From positions 2,574,311 through 2,638,310 of the forward strand of contig JALPQD010000207.1 of the NCBI GenBank assembly GCA_023101885.1: 64,000 nt of DNA. The letters are read 5' to 3'. Shown one piece after another: positions 11,265 through 23,185 of this stretch. Position numbers and translations under genes: made by a program. Source of the DNA: Typhlomys cinereus (Eukaryota; Chordata; Mammalia; Rodentia; Platacanthomyidae). Below the pieces are notes generated by a model, which was not told the DNA's origin, ran no database searches, and saw only the letters and a list, made by a program, of their open reading frames with translations. Each line of letters begins with the position of its first letter. Positions within the stretch are counted from its first letter, which is position 1.

Positions 11265-12995
11265 AGTATGTCTTCACCTCACTAAAGGAGTCAAAGTGGG
11301 TGGCCCAAATACTTCTAAATTTGCCATGAAAGACAAGAGAGGAAGCTTTGGTACATCCTGCCAAACATTCTTGATTGACAGTTTGAACATGGAGGAAACA
11401 ATGCAAGTCAACTTAGAAATTGTTCAAAGAGATCCGTTGGTTGGAGTGGCCAGTTCAAGACTCTAGCATCTGCTGTGCTCTACAGAACCATGGTGTTAGG
11501 AACAGAAACCAAGAATCAGTTAGTTCCTTAGCTGTAGGTTATGGTTCTCTGCCCTGTTTCTCTTGAAGGATGGCCCTGTTCTAAGTCTGGCCTTATAGCT
11601 TTCATATTTAGTCTTGTTAGTGCCTAGCATTCCTCCTCATTAAATACACTATCCTAAGTTAGGTTTCATAGTTTTCTTCCAAGAATGATGGGTGACACAA
11701 GGCAAGAGTAATAAGAGATCCAAAAAACCAATGTGCTAGTTAGATGCAGGTGTCAGCATAACAACTGAAGATTGAGCCCTGGGAACATCTGTGAAGAATT
11801 TTTAGTTAAGACAAGTCCTAAGTAAACTTGTAGGAGAACATCCAATTGTTGTGGAAGATCCAACCCCTAGGGGAAGGAACCATTTCCTGAACAAGCAGAT
11901 AGCATGGAGCTGGTTCAGTAGTTTGTCATGCTTCGAGAAGCCTTTGTAGCTTTGTGCTGCTGGAGTGAGATTTGCCCCTCTCTCTGCCATCCCTATGGAG
12001 ATGGTGTGGCCAGTTCCTTCAGCTGTTGGTTTGGTATGGACTTTCCTGCCAAGCTGGACTGTGAAGCGTCATGGAGAGCCACCACTAAGACTAGAACCCT
12101 CTTCTCTCCTAAACTGATTGGCAATCAATTTATTGACAACATACAAAGTAACTGCACCAAAGAGTTGAGGTTAGGGGATGTCACCTCTGTTGAGGGTACT
12201 GAACCCTCAGTGGCATCTAAACAATGAAAGTTTCTTTCTAAAAGTGTTAGGTCTCTAAATGTCAAGATTGAGGTACCAGTGGGTTCAGCATCAGACAAAG
12301 GTTTGTCTATTGATTCATATCTGGCACTTTCTTGATGTGTTCTTACATGTTATAAGAGGCAAATAAGTTTTCTCGATACTCTTATAGGTCACTCATTCCC
12401 TTCAATACAGCCTCAATCCCATGATTTAATAACTTTACCAAGATTTTTGCCTCTTATCTCCAGCAATATAAAACAGGTTAGGATTCAGCACATGAACACA
12501 GCATTCAATCCTCACAGGGATTAACAGATACTCAAACCTTCTAAGGTACCAAAGGAAACATCTTTATCCTTGGTTTTGAGAGAGAACCTAAGTGAATTGG
12601 CTCATGAGTGGACAAATAAGAACAACATCAGTCAGAAAGAAGTCTAGTTCATGAATTTAGGTAGAAGCTAGGGTAGAACTACATATAAGTTCTACTCTAA
12701 GATGAATTCATTGCTACAAGCCCTAGGTCTGTCTTGTAACATTTGTGAGTTATTTGTTTGGAAATCTGGCTAATTGTATATTAAGTATTAAACAATGTTA
12801 AACTGCAATGGAAATTGTATTGATATCATCCTCCCATTGTTGAATGAATATAGGACATCCATGAATGAATCCAGAGAATTTATTGAAAAGGGGGTTTTGA
12901 TTCTTGCTTGTGATTCTCAGGTATAGTTCATAAGCATGACAGGAGATTTCATGTCACAAATCAGAAGCTGGTGGAACTGGTCGCACCTATGTCCA
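11265..12995. other. Mostly unique DNA; possible old LTR at 11750-12230
   Basis: No gene is recognised. A stretch at about 11750-12230, containing 'ggactttcctgccaagctgg', resembles rodent LTR-type repeats, but I cannot place its ends. The rest is AT-rich sequence without recognisable repeats. Confidence 0.35.
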
Positions 12996-12996
12996 C

Positions 12997-13340
12997 ATAA
13001 AGAGGTGAGAGATAGGGGGCTGGAGAGGTGGCTCAGGGGTTAAGCCTCTGCTTTGCAGGCAGAAGGTCCTGAGTTAGGATCCTAGACCTCATGTATAGAT
13101 GCTGGGCAGAAGCGGGGGCCTGCATTTCTGGTCCTGGTAGGGCGGAGCCTGTGAATCCCCGGGCAGAGTAAACAAAGAGGAGGTGGAGGTGGTCCATGGT
13201 GGTTCTACACACATACACATACACATACATACATACACACACACACACATACATACACACATACATACATGTGTACACATGCACAATTGAATAAATAATA
13301 AATAATAAAAAAGTTTATAAAAAAATAAAGAGGTGAGAGA
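12997..13340 (+). repeat. 16-bp target-site duplication of young SINE
   Basis: A perfect direct repeat, ataaagaggtgagaga, lies at 12997-13012 and 13325-13340, immediately outside the SINE. It marks a recent insertion by L1-type target-primed reverse transcription. Confidence 0.93.
13013..13324 (+). mobile_element. Young ID-headed SINE, full length
   Basis: The head begins near 13016 with gggctggagaggtggctc. The tRNA part shows an A-box (GTGGCTCAGGGGTT) and a B-box region (GGTCCTGAGTTAGGATCC). A GC-rich body with 'gtagggcggagcctgtgaat' follows, then 'ggtggttctaca', a (CA/CATA)n tract at about 13206-13283, and 'caattgaataaataataaat' plus A residues. Perfect 16-bp repeats flank it. It would depend on L1 enzymes for movement. 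The family is not one I can name. Confidence 0.93.
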
Positions 13341-15225
13341 CAGATATACTTTCTCACATGCCAGCATGTCTATATGCCAAAGTATGACCAATTAAATCAG
13401 CTCTCTCCATCTTATCTACCTGTCCCAGTTGACCCACCATAATCTGGATCTTGCATCATCAATTAGATAATCGTCCACAATCTTTCTTAAGACTTGCATT
13501 AACCAAAGGTCCAGGCCTTAATTGTGAAGTTGATATGTTTTTTATCTAATTAACAGACACAGAAATGAATTCATACCTGGCACTTTAAACTGATCAAAGG
13601 GAGCCCATAATTCCTGGGGGGAAAATCTGCTTCTACTACTTTGTTCAAAGGACATGTTATTAAACTTTCTTTCAAATGCTTCTGTTTATACCCATAGATT
13701 AGTGTTACTCTCAACCTTGGTAAGAGATCTCTTATAGTAGACAGCAAGTTGAGATGGAGACTCATATCTGGTCTAAGTGCTGTGAATATGTAAATATTTT
13801 TCTAAATGGGACATCTATATCAACCTCCACCCAAGGGCTTGGGAAAAAAACATTATGGAAGAAGGGGCTGAAAGGATGGTAGAAGCTGAGGGATGGACAG
13901 GGGTGCTGTGAAATGCTGATTTAGACATGACGTGTCATTGCACTCAGGATCTGACAACAGCTACAGTTACCTGCACAAGGCTTGCCAAGGATCTATCTAG
14001 ACAGTCCATAGTCCTGCAAGAACGGGGGAGGTCACATTCCTGGATTGAAAAGCCACTGGCAACTAGTGACTCTGAGGTATAGCTGATGGCTGGATACCCA
14101 TGCGGCCCCACAATTACAGGCATGCAGGCAACACTAATTGGATTTGATGGGTTATGAAAAAAGAAGATGAAGAAAAATAAGAGGAGGGGAGAAAAAGGAG
14201 GAGCATATGAAGATGGGAGGGGAATGTGGTGGTGGGATCTGGAGCTGGATATGATCAAGATGCATTGTATACATTAGTGAAACTGTCAAAGAAAGAATAA
14301 AAATATTTTAAGCAAAGAATTGCTTCATCTTCCCAAAACAGCTTTTAAATGTGCAACATATCCTCATTAACGCTATAGTTATTCTAGAACAAAAATAAGT
14401 TATTTTCTTCAATCAAACATTTTCAAAGCCTTCGGAAATATCAATGAAAGCATGTTATTCTGATATTTAAAGTTCTCTTTTTTTATAAAAAGCACAAGAG
14501 TTACTTTTTAGTTTTTGATATTGATATAGTCAGATATACTTCATGATAAGCTCACATGTGTTAAAACTGTTTCAGTGTTCATAAAACCCATTTTCCAAAT
14601 AAAACAAGGGGACTTTAGAAGTCATGAAATGGCAAAAACTATCAAAGTAAATGTTCTGACCTCACTAGTGTTAAAATGAAATTCAGTGTATAAAAATGCA
14701 AAAAAGAATATGGAAAAGAAAGTACAATAAGCCATGAGACAGAGAAGATTAAACTTTTTATAACAAAGAAAATGGGACTTAAGTGTCCAAGGCAAAATTG
14801 TTAGATACACAAAGAAAAGCTGACCACGTGAAATCCCTGTGGAAAGTTTTAACACTGCCTTAAAAATTTTAAATCCAGGCAAAAAATAAAGGAGTAATAT
14901 ATTCCATTTTCTTCAGCTTCTGAATGTCCTGGGAAGATATTTTAATGTGAAATCATTTTTTTCCTGTCTAGAAGAATCCTATTTCTCTTGGTGCCTGGCT
15001 TTGTTAACTTCAATAGTGATGCCCACTGATGTATGTCCTCGTGCCTTAATTCTTTGCTCATTCAGGAGGCTCTATTAATGCTGGCAACACTGGTCCTTAA
15101 AGTCTAAATTTCTTCTTAAATCATCTACTTGTTAATTTTAAACACTTGTAAATATAGCTGTCATAGTTTTGTAACTTTATTTCCTATTTTATTGTCTTTG
15201 TTTCCTTATTTCTATTATTATGTGT
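13341..15225. other. Unique DNA, no gene recognised
   Basis: AT-rich sequence with purine-rich patches (14150-14230) and a weak SINE-like look at about 13850-14300. No coding pattern or confidently placed repeat was seen. Confidence 0.4.
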
Positions 15226-15230
15226 TTGCT

Positions 15231-15366
15231 ACTCTGCCCCGGGATTCACAGGCTCCACCCTACCAGGACCGGAAACGCAGGCCGACCCCGCTTCCACCCG
15301 GCGTCTATACGTGGAGTCTAGGATCCGAACTCAGGACCTTCTGCCCTTGAGCCACCTCTCCAGCCC
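15231..15366 (-). mobile_element. Young-type SINE, tailless and internally deleted
   Basis: Minus-strand copy of the same family as 13013-13324. Its head ends at about 15366 (ggctggagaggtggctc in reverse). About 20 bp are missing around 15342-15348, where other copies carry the stretch spanning the anticodon-loop equivalent between 'ccttctgcc' and 'tgagccacc'. The CA tract and A tail are also absent. No TSD is visible, so it may have been truncated after insertion. Confidence 0.8.
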
Positions 15367-15369
15367 CTC

Positions 15370-16980
15370 TAGTATTAATTTTTTACTCCAATTGATATGC
15401 TTCGAAACTCTTTCCACTTTTAAAAATTAACATCTGACTTTCATTAATTAAAATATTTTCTTACTTTATCAGTATGGTAATAGGTTTTAAGTTCATTCAT
15501 TTATCTGCTGCCACCCTGGTTACTGCGAACCGTGTTTTCATAGGCATAGTTGTGCACGTATCTCTGTTGGATTCTGATCTCCTTAGAGTACGTTTCAAGG
15601 AGTTGTAAAATTGTATCACAGTATTAATTAATGCCTAAGAAGATTGGGACCATGTGATTTTTCAGGTAAATAGATGGAACCAAAAGTCATCATGCCAAGC
15701 AGAATTAAATGAGACTCAGATGATTATTCCAAAAACTTTCTACATACAGATTTTAGATGTAAAAATAAGACATGACAGAAAAGGGGAGCTATTTGAGAAG
15801 AGGAAAGGTAACTAAGTAAAGGGAAGGAGCAAGATAGAAATGTGGAGGTGAACAAAATCGAATTATGTATCACACAAAAATATAACAGGGAAGCTATTAT
15901 TTGTACAGTTACTAGAAGCTAAGTAAGAAGATTATGAAAATTAAAAAGTAAAACTGTTACTTTATTTTATATATTAAAGCACAAGAGCTGTTATAAATTG
16001 ATTCCCAATGTTAGAAGTTATTCTTTGAACTTATTTCATAGCACTTTCCTCAGTCAGACAAAAATCAAATGAGCTAAAATGGGAAGAGGATTCCTTCATG
16101 ATGGATGTGGTTTTAAAATCAACTTCACTTAGCAAACACTTACCATAATGAGAGCCACAAAGGTGGCCATTCTGTGTAACTTCTTGAAGCTCAAAAAGAA
16201 AAGGTGAATGCTAACAGTGATTCTGCAACTGTGAAACATGCAAATTGATTTTTTTTTTTTTTAAGTAACAGCTAGATACCGAGCTGTGTTAACATCTGGG
16301 GTATCTGTCCAGAGTATATTTTCATTCAGACCACAAGACTTCCTGGAAGAAACTCTCTGTGAAAGAATAGAATTCTGCTCTTAAGCCTGGAGGAAAAGGG
16401 GGTTTTAGTTTTTGAGTATATGGACCCCAAAATTCGTGAAGTCCAGCCTTTGAGCTTGGATGAGAATTCTTCTTTTTTGTTGCTTGTTAGAATATTTTAG
16501 TGTCACTATTCTTGAACATCTCTTAATGTTCAAGACTGAGCCTTGCAGTTGTTAGATACTTCAAGCTGACAGTTGATAGGTAGAAATAAGGAGGTCTTGC
16601 CATTCCTCTGACCGCGCAGCCTGGGGCAAGCTGCTAATTCTACTTCTCATGTGTATGAAGTAGCAGGAGACAGCTCAGCCCAAAGGTTGGTTGATGTGTA
16701 CATTATCTGGAATAACTGTGTAGTATGCGGTACATATTCAATCTCTTCACCTGCTTGCCTGTAAACACAAACGCAGCTGTTTAGAGAGCTTACTGTACAG
16801 TCATGCAGGGATTTTTTTTTTTTTTTAGCCTTTATTGTCTGCTCAGATTCTGAAGTCCCTCAGTGAATGTGGAGTTTACAATACGAACTGTAAATTCAAA
16901 TATATCGGACTTTTTGATATTTAACTTCCTGACAATTACTTAATTAAGCTCTTTTTATTCTCACCAATCCAAAAATTGAA
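15370..16980. other. Unique DNA, no gene recognised
   Basis: Contains T runs at 16248-16262 and 16811-16826. The latter is followed on the plus strand by 'agcctttattgtc', so the minus strand reads AATAAA then poly(A). See findings. Otherwise nothing is recognised. Confidence 0.45.
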
Positions 16981-16984
16981 ATTG

Positions 16985-17095
16985 TACTCTAATAGTACCT
17001 TCCTTATGGGTTTTTCTATGGAATAAATCAGACACTGCATGTTAGGTACTTGGCACATAAAATATGTCCATAAATTTTATCATTTGTTAATGACA
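16985..17095 (+). mobile_element. MIR fragment
   Basis: The order 'taatagtaccttccttatgg', 'gaataaatcagacactgcat', 'ttaggtacttggcacataaa' follows the MIR core and 3' part (taatagtacctacctcatag, agtgcctggcacatag). It is an old tRNA-derived SINE shared by mammals. Confidence 0.7.
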
Positions 17096-17099
17096 GTGG

Positions 17100-18070
17100 G
17101 AATGCTATACCTGCAGCTACATTTGTTTAGTGAGATTTACTGTTCAATCCCTTATAAACACATTATTTCAGTCTCATTGTTCTGTTAATGGATTCTTTAA
17201 TCCATTATGATGATAGAGTTTGATCTGTGTCCATCAAGTAGATCCAAGCACAGAACCAAATAAAGTCTACTTTATGAAAGAGTAACTATTTTGCCTAAAA
17301 TATGACAAGCACTTACATGTGTACACAACATAGTTTCTGTTTCCCTACACAATTCTGTTTCTATGCTGTGAATGTAGTTATAGAAAATGCATAATCAAAT
17401 GGAAATGTAATGGAAATGTCTGTGTCCTCACATTGTTGTTTTGACAACAGTTGGAGGAAGAAATTTAGTCCATGGGATATTTTGTTAAAACCCACTTCAT
17501 ACATTGCATTCAGTAGGTAAAATAGAGGTAGGGCCTGCAGCGACCATTGTTTTTCACACTATTAGATGCTTGCTGCACATATTCCATTAAGAATGCCAAC
17601 TCTTCCCTTCCCTATAAACTCTAGAGTGCGTCCTCACATAGCATTCTATTAGTTTCAATGCTTGGATTTACTTGATGGACATAGATCAACTCTATCCTTA
17701 TAATAAACAGTCTCAAGACGATTGACAGAAGACCTTTTTGTGTGGCTATGGCAAACCCACCAGCACAGACATGTTTGTAAGTTTTTCTCTTGTTCCTTTT
17801 GCCTCTGAGGTTGATGTCAAATCCATATAACCTAACAGTCACTCTGAATCTATTCACAAATGATGGGAACTGTACAGAAGTGTTTTTCCCTCAAAATTGT
17901 CCTTGTGCTAGGGATTATTATTTAAAGGTGATTTGAAAAGTAGAGTTACAGATTATTGTGAAATGGTGACTCACCTAGAAGAAAAAGAAGACAAATTATC
18001 TGTTAAGATGAAATTTATAGTACTTATTCTGAAATGCAAAACCTACATCAATCAAACTCATTTTCTTTCC
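17100..18070. other. Unique DNA, no gene recognised
   Basis: AT-rich sequence without recognisable repeats or coding patterns. The longest frame (about 78 codons on the minus strand, 17621-17857) has no motif I know. Confidence 0.5.
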
Positions 18071-18113
18071 TTTTTTTAAACACTTCTTACTATTATTTCC
18101 GCTCATACAAACC
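18071..18113 (-). mobile_element. Isolated 36-bp L1 3' terminus with its own poly(A)
   Basis: On the minus strand this reads the last bases of the window's L1 family (gtttgtatgagcggaaataa), then taagaagtgttt and seven A. The first 22 bases are identical to the 3' terminus of the L1 ending at 18519, and the next 13 differ only at a few C/T positions. No further L1 body is attached. Instead it is preceded on the minus strand by A8 and a sequence carrying AATAAA. It is either an extremely 5'-truncated L1 or the L1 part of a chimeric retrotranscript. Confidence 0.85.
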
Positions 18114-18518
18114 TTTTTTTTGAATATATACACAATTTTATTGGTAATTGTATGAAAAGCTAACAATTAGGATTTCACAAATCTATGACGTTAGAACTGA
18201 GGGTAGTCTATATCCTCTCCCCTATTAGGCCTGTTAACAAATTCCTCCAGGGTACCATCCTCATGTATGCAAGCTGTGGTAGCCAATGTTGTATAATTGG
18301 TGCCTGCAACTGTAGAGAGATGTTCCTCAAAGGTCAGCAGGCTGAAAGTCCATGAATGAGTCATCTAGGGAGAAGTTTCCATTTTGCAGACAAAGCTTTG
18401 GTCATGACTCCAGATGATGCTGATAACTAATGATGACACTTTGACATTTTTTAGATAAGGGTTTTAATTCTATCTGTAGAAATTTCACAGCTTGAAGACC
18501 TCATTCACCTCTTCATTC
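18114..18518 (-). pseudogene. Candidate retrocopied or transduced transcript 3' end
   Basis: Read on the minus strand, this 400-bp segment ends with AATAAA (18137-18142), 15 nt of spacer and A8 (18121-18114), the layout of a polyadenylated RNA copy. It lies between two L1 termini of the same orientation. Several short frames look protein-like, but stops and shifts interrupt them and I do not recognise the gene. It could be a processed pseudogene truncated by the adjoining L1, or a 3' transduction carried by that L1. No flanking duplication was found. Confidence 0.4.
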
Positions 18519-18526
18519 TTTTTTTT

Positions 18527-19329
18527 AACATTTTTTATTATTATTTCCGCTCATACAAACATAATAGGTAACACCGGTTCCCTCCATCCCTCCTCCTACC
18601 CCTGAACCTCTTGCTCCCCTCCTCTCATTCCTCCCTCCCCATCTCCCAGTGCCTCCCGCCCCAATTCCCAGAGAGTCCTTTAATGTGCATCCCTGACTTT
18701 CCTCTGGGCCCTCCTCTCCGATGACTTACAAGGACCCAGTGGCATTTCCCTGAACCCTTTCCCATGTTCCCCTTAAACATAGGAACACTATTTTGGCTGT
18801 CAATCCCTTGCCTCCAAGGATCTTGGTGCCTTTAGCAGATGCTAGACTTTGTGAGGTCAGTAGTGTGCTGGACATAGCGCAGGGCATGCAAAGTCCAATT
18901 ATGATTGCTTCAGCCCTAACTTGTGTGGAGTATCTTGCAAATGATTGCTCCTCCCATCCTTTTGCTCTACACTCTTACCGCCCCCTCTTCCGCAAATTTC
19001 TCTGAGCTTCAGGATGGGGAGAGATGAGTCTGGCCTAGTTCTAGGTGGTTGATATAGAGTCTCTGAAGTTCTGGGTGTGGTTTGTTGATTTTCTTTTGCA
19101 GTTTTGCTGTTCCTGCAATGCCCTTCACTCCAACCTGCTGGGCACTGTATGTCACCCCTTGCAGTCCTTGATGGAGGCCTATTTTCTCTACTATAACATG
19201 GTCATTTCTCTCCTTGTTTCTGGTGTGGCGCTCCAACCCCATCCCTCCTGTTCATAATCCTTGCAATTACTGTAGGTAATACATAGATTTACCTATGAGT
19301 GTCTCAAGGTGGGCTGGGTGGGTTTGGTT
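18527..19329 (-). other. L1-1 3' UTR with G-rich polypurine tract
   Basis: About 800 bp. The strand carrying the L1 sense is very rich in G runs at about 18580-18665 (seen as C runs on the plus strand), a conserved L1 3'-UTR property linked to G-quadruplex formation. This is the shortest of the three 3' UTRs in the window. It lacks the extra 115 bp present in L1-2 and about 225 bp in L1-3 between 'gtcacccc' and 'agtccttgat'. Confidence 0.8.
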
Positions 19330-22300
19330 CTAGGAGCCACCTATTAGGGAGTATATATGACGCTTAATTTTCTGGGTTTGGGATACTTCACTTAATATAA
19401 TTGTTTCTAATGACATCCATTTCCCAGAAAATTCCAGTAATTCTTCCTTTTTGATGGCTGAGTAGTACTCCATTGTATAGATGTACCACTTTTCCTTATC
19501 CACTCATTAACTGTTGGACATGTGGGTTGATTCCATGACTTTGTTATTGTAAACAGTGCTGCTATGAACATGGTCACGCTTGTGCTATCGAGGTGAACCT
19601 CTGCTGTATGGGGGGTTATTTCCAAAAGTGGAATAGCAGGGTCATATGGCATTTCAATCTTTAATTTCTTTAAGAATCTCCAGACAGCTCGCCAGAGTGT
19701 CTGTATGAGCTTGCATTCCCACCAACAATGTAGGAGAGTTCCCCTCTCTCCACATCCTCTCCAGCATTTGTTGTTGTTTGTATTGTGGATTTTTGCCATC
19801 CTGACCGGGGTGAGATGATATCTCAGGGAAGTTTTGATTTGCATTTCCCTGATGGCTAAGGAAGTGGAGCACTTTTTAAGATATTTGTTAGACATTTTAA
19901 CTTCATCCCAAGTAAAGTTTCTTTTAAGTTCCAGGGCCCATTTTTTAATTGGGCCATTGTTTTCCTTGGTGTTTAGTTTTCTAAGTTCTTTGTGCAGTCT
20001 GAACAGTAGAGCTCTATCAGATATGTGGTTAGTGAAGATTTTCTTCCATTCTGTGGGTTGCCTTTGAGCTCGTGTTACAATCTCTTCATCTGAACAGAAG
20101 CTCTTTAATTTCACAAGATCCCAACTGTTGAGAGTTGGTAGCAGTGACTGTGCTATTGGATGTCTGTTTAGGAACTGTTGGCCTAGCCCAATCAGCTCGA
20201 GGGAGTTCCCTATCCTTTCAACTATGGTTTTTATAGTCTCTGGCCTGACATCAAGGTCCTTGATCCATTTGGAATTAAGTCTTGTACATGGTGACAAGTA
20301 CGGGTCTAGCTTTAATCTTCTGCATGTGGAATTCCAGTTTTGCCAGCACCATTTGTTGAACATGCTGTTCTTTTTCCATTGGATTCTTCGGACCCTTTTG
20401 TCAAAGACCAAATGGCTGTAATTTTGTGGGCTTATATCTGGGTCTTCAATCCTTATCCATTGATCTGTGTGTCTCTTTTGGAGCCAGTACCAGGCTGTCT
20501 TTATAACTATGGATTTGTAGTATAGACTTAGGTTTGGTATGGTAATGCCTCCATCCGTGTTTTTGTTACTCAGGATTGTCTTTGCTATCCTGGGTGCTTT
20601 GTGCTTCCATATGATTTTTGAGATTGTTTGGTCAACTTCTTTGAAGAATTGCTTTGGGATTTTGATTGGTATAGCATTGAATCTGTATATTGCCTTTGGT
20701 AGGATGGTCATTTTTACGATGTTGATTCTGCCAATCCAGGAACAAGGGAGGTCTTTCCACCTTCTGGTGTCTTCTGCTATTTCTTTCTTTAGGGTTTTAA
20801 AGTTTTCGTTGTAAAGGTCTTTTACCTCCTTGGTTAGGTTTATACCAAAGTATTTCATTTTTTTAAGGGCTATAGGAAATGGGATTGTTTATCTCAAGGC
20901 TTTTTCACTTCTTTCATTTTAGGCATATAGGAAGGCCTCTGATTTTTGCACATTGATTTTGTATCCTGCCACCCTGCTGAACTTCTCAATTAGTTCCAGG
21001 AGCTTCCTGATGGAGTTTTTGGGATCACTCAGGTATACAATCATGTCATCTGCAAATAGGCATAGCTTGACTTCTTCCTTGCCGATTTGAATCCCTCTTA
21101 TGTCCCTTTCTTGCTTTATGGCTTCAGCTAAGACTTCAAGTACAAAATTGAATAGAAGTGGTGAGAGTGGACAGCCTCGTCTAGTTCCTGATCGAAGTGG
21201 GAATGATTCCAATTGTTCCCCATTGAGTATAATCCTTGTTGTGGGCTTGTTGTATACAGCTTTTATTATATTGATAATGGTTCCTTCCATTTCTACTGTC
21301 TCCAGTGTTTTGATCATAAAAGGCTGTTGGATCTTGTCAAAAGCTTTTTCTGCATCTATCGAGAGTATCATGTGGTCTTGGACTTTGGATTGGTTTACAT
21401 AATGAATTACATTTATCGATTTGCGTATGTTGAACCAACCTTGTGTGCCGGGGATGAAGCCTACTTGGTCCCCGTGAATGATCTTTTTAATATGTTTTTG
21501 AATCTGATTTGCTAAGACTTTGTTGAGAATCTTTGTGTCTGTGTTCATCAGAGAGATCGACCTATATTTTTCTTTTTTAAGTGAATCTTTATAAGGTTTT
21601 GGGATTAAGACAATATTAGCTTCATAGAAGGAATTTGGTAGTGTTCCTTCCTTTTCTATTTGATGGAACATTTTAAGGAGTATTGGTGTTATTAACTCCT
21701 TAAATGTCTGGTAGAACTCTACTGAATCCATCTGGTCCAGGACATTTTTTGGTGGGAAGATTTGAGATTACTTCTTCAATTTCCTTATATGTTAAAAGAC
21801 TATTTAAATAATTCACAACTTCCTGATTCAAATTAGGTAAGTTGTGTTTACTTAGAAATTCATCCATCTCATTTGTGTTGGCAAACTTCACAGAGTATAA
21901 GTTTTTGAAATATGTAATAATTCTCTGGATTTCTTGGGTATCAGTAGTGATAACTCCATGTTCATTTCTGATTTTGTTAATTGGGTTTTCTCTCTCCTGC
22001 TTTTGGTTAATTTAGCTAGGGGTGTATCAATCTTATTGATTCTTTCAAAGAACCATCTTTTTGACTGGTTGATTTTTTCTATCGTTTTCTTAATCTTGAT
22101 TTCAGATATTTCTCCCCTTATTTTGCTAATCTCCTCTCTTCTACTACTTTTGGGATCAGGTTGCTCTAGTTTCTCTAAAGCTTAAGCTGCATTGTTAAGT
22201 TGTTTATTTCTGATGTTTCCATTTTTTTGATGTAGGCATTAAGAGCTATGAACTTACCTCTTAGGACAGCTTTCATTGTGTCCCAGAGATTTTGGTAAGT

Positions 22301-23144
22301 TGTATTTTCATTATCATTCACTTTCAGGAAATCTTGAATTGCCTTTTTAATTTCTTCCTGAATCTAGTTCTCATTCAGCATCATATTGTTAAGTCCAGGA
22401 GTTAGTGTATTTTCTCTTGTTTGTTGTGTTGTGGATGTCCAGCTTTAGGCCATGGTCGTCTGACAGAGCACAGGTTAGAATTTCAACTTTTTTGTACATG
22501 TGTAGATTCGTTTTGTGGCCCAGTATGTGATCTATTTTGGAGAAAGTTCCGTGTGCTGCTGAGAAAAATGTGTATTGTTTGGTGCGTGGGTGAAAAGTTC
22601 AATAGAGATCTGTAAGGTCCATTTCTTTAAGGGTTTGATTAAGGTCCAAAGTGTCTCTATTAAGCTTTTGACCTGTTGATCTATCCCATGTTGAGAGGGC
22701 GGTGTTGAATTCCCCACGAATTATCGTTTGGGGGTTGATTTCTTGCTTTAGACGCTGTAGGGTTTTCTTAATGAATGTGGAGGGGCCCGTATTGGGTGCA
22801 TATATGTTCAGTATTGTGAAGTCTTCCTGGTGAATTGTACCTGTGACTAAAGTGTAGTATCCATCCGTGTCTCTTATAATTTTCTTTGGTTTGAAGTCCA
22901 CTTTGTCTGATAGCATAATGGCTACCCCTGTTTGTTTTCTGCTTCCATTAGCTTGTAGAATTGTTGACCAGCCTTTTATTTTTAGAGCGTGCCTATCTTT
23001 TGTGGTGAGATGGGTTTCCTGCAGGCAGCAGATTGATGGATTGTGATTTTTAATCCAAGTTTGTAATCTGTGTCTCTTGATCGGCGAGTTAATTCCATTA
23101 ACATTCAGTGTTATAATGGTGAAACTATTTTTGATTCCAGACAT
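19330..23144 (-). pseudogene. ORF2: L1-1 ORF2 (endonuclease-reverse transcriptase), broken
   Basis: The span of about 1270 codons matches the usual L1 ORF2 length. The endonuclease region begins at ATG 23144 and shows LNVNGIN, QETH and YAPN; where the family has GDFN it reads GEFN. The reverse transcriptase keeps FADDM (near 21040) and SPLLFN. The C-terminal cysteine region (CWRGCGERGTLLHCWWEC) is at about 19700. Lesions include an in-frame stop at 22599, several shifts between 21731 and 22599, an in-frame TAA at 20919-20921 where L1-3 has a Gln codon, and an early end at 19407 caused by a shift. In life the protein nicks target DNA and copies L1 RNA. Confidence 0.95.
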
Positions 23145-23185
23145 TTATTATGTTTAGTAGTTTTTATAAGTATATTGCTTCACTT

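Noticed and set aside
20128..21515. Plus-strand frames with hydrophobic segments over the L1s
   Set aside because: They are antisense shadows of ORF2. The same shadows recur over L1-2 and L1-3 at equivalent positions.
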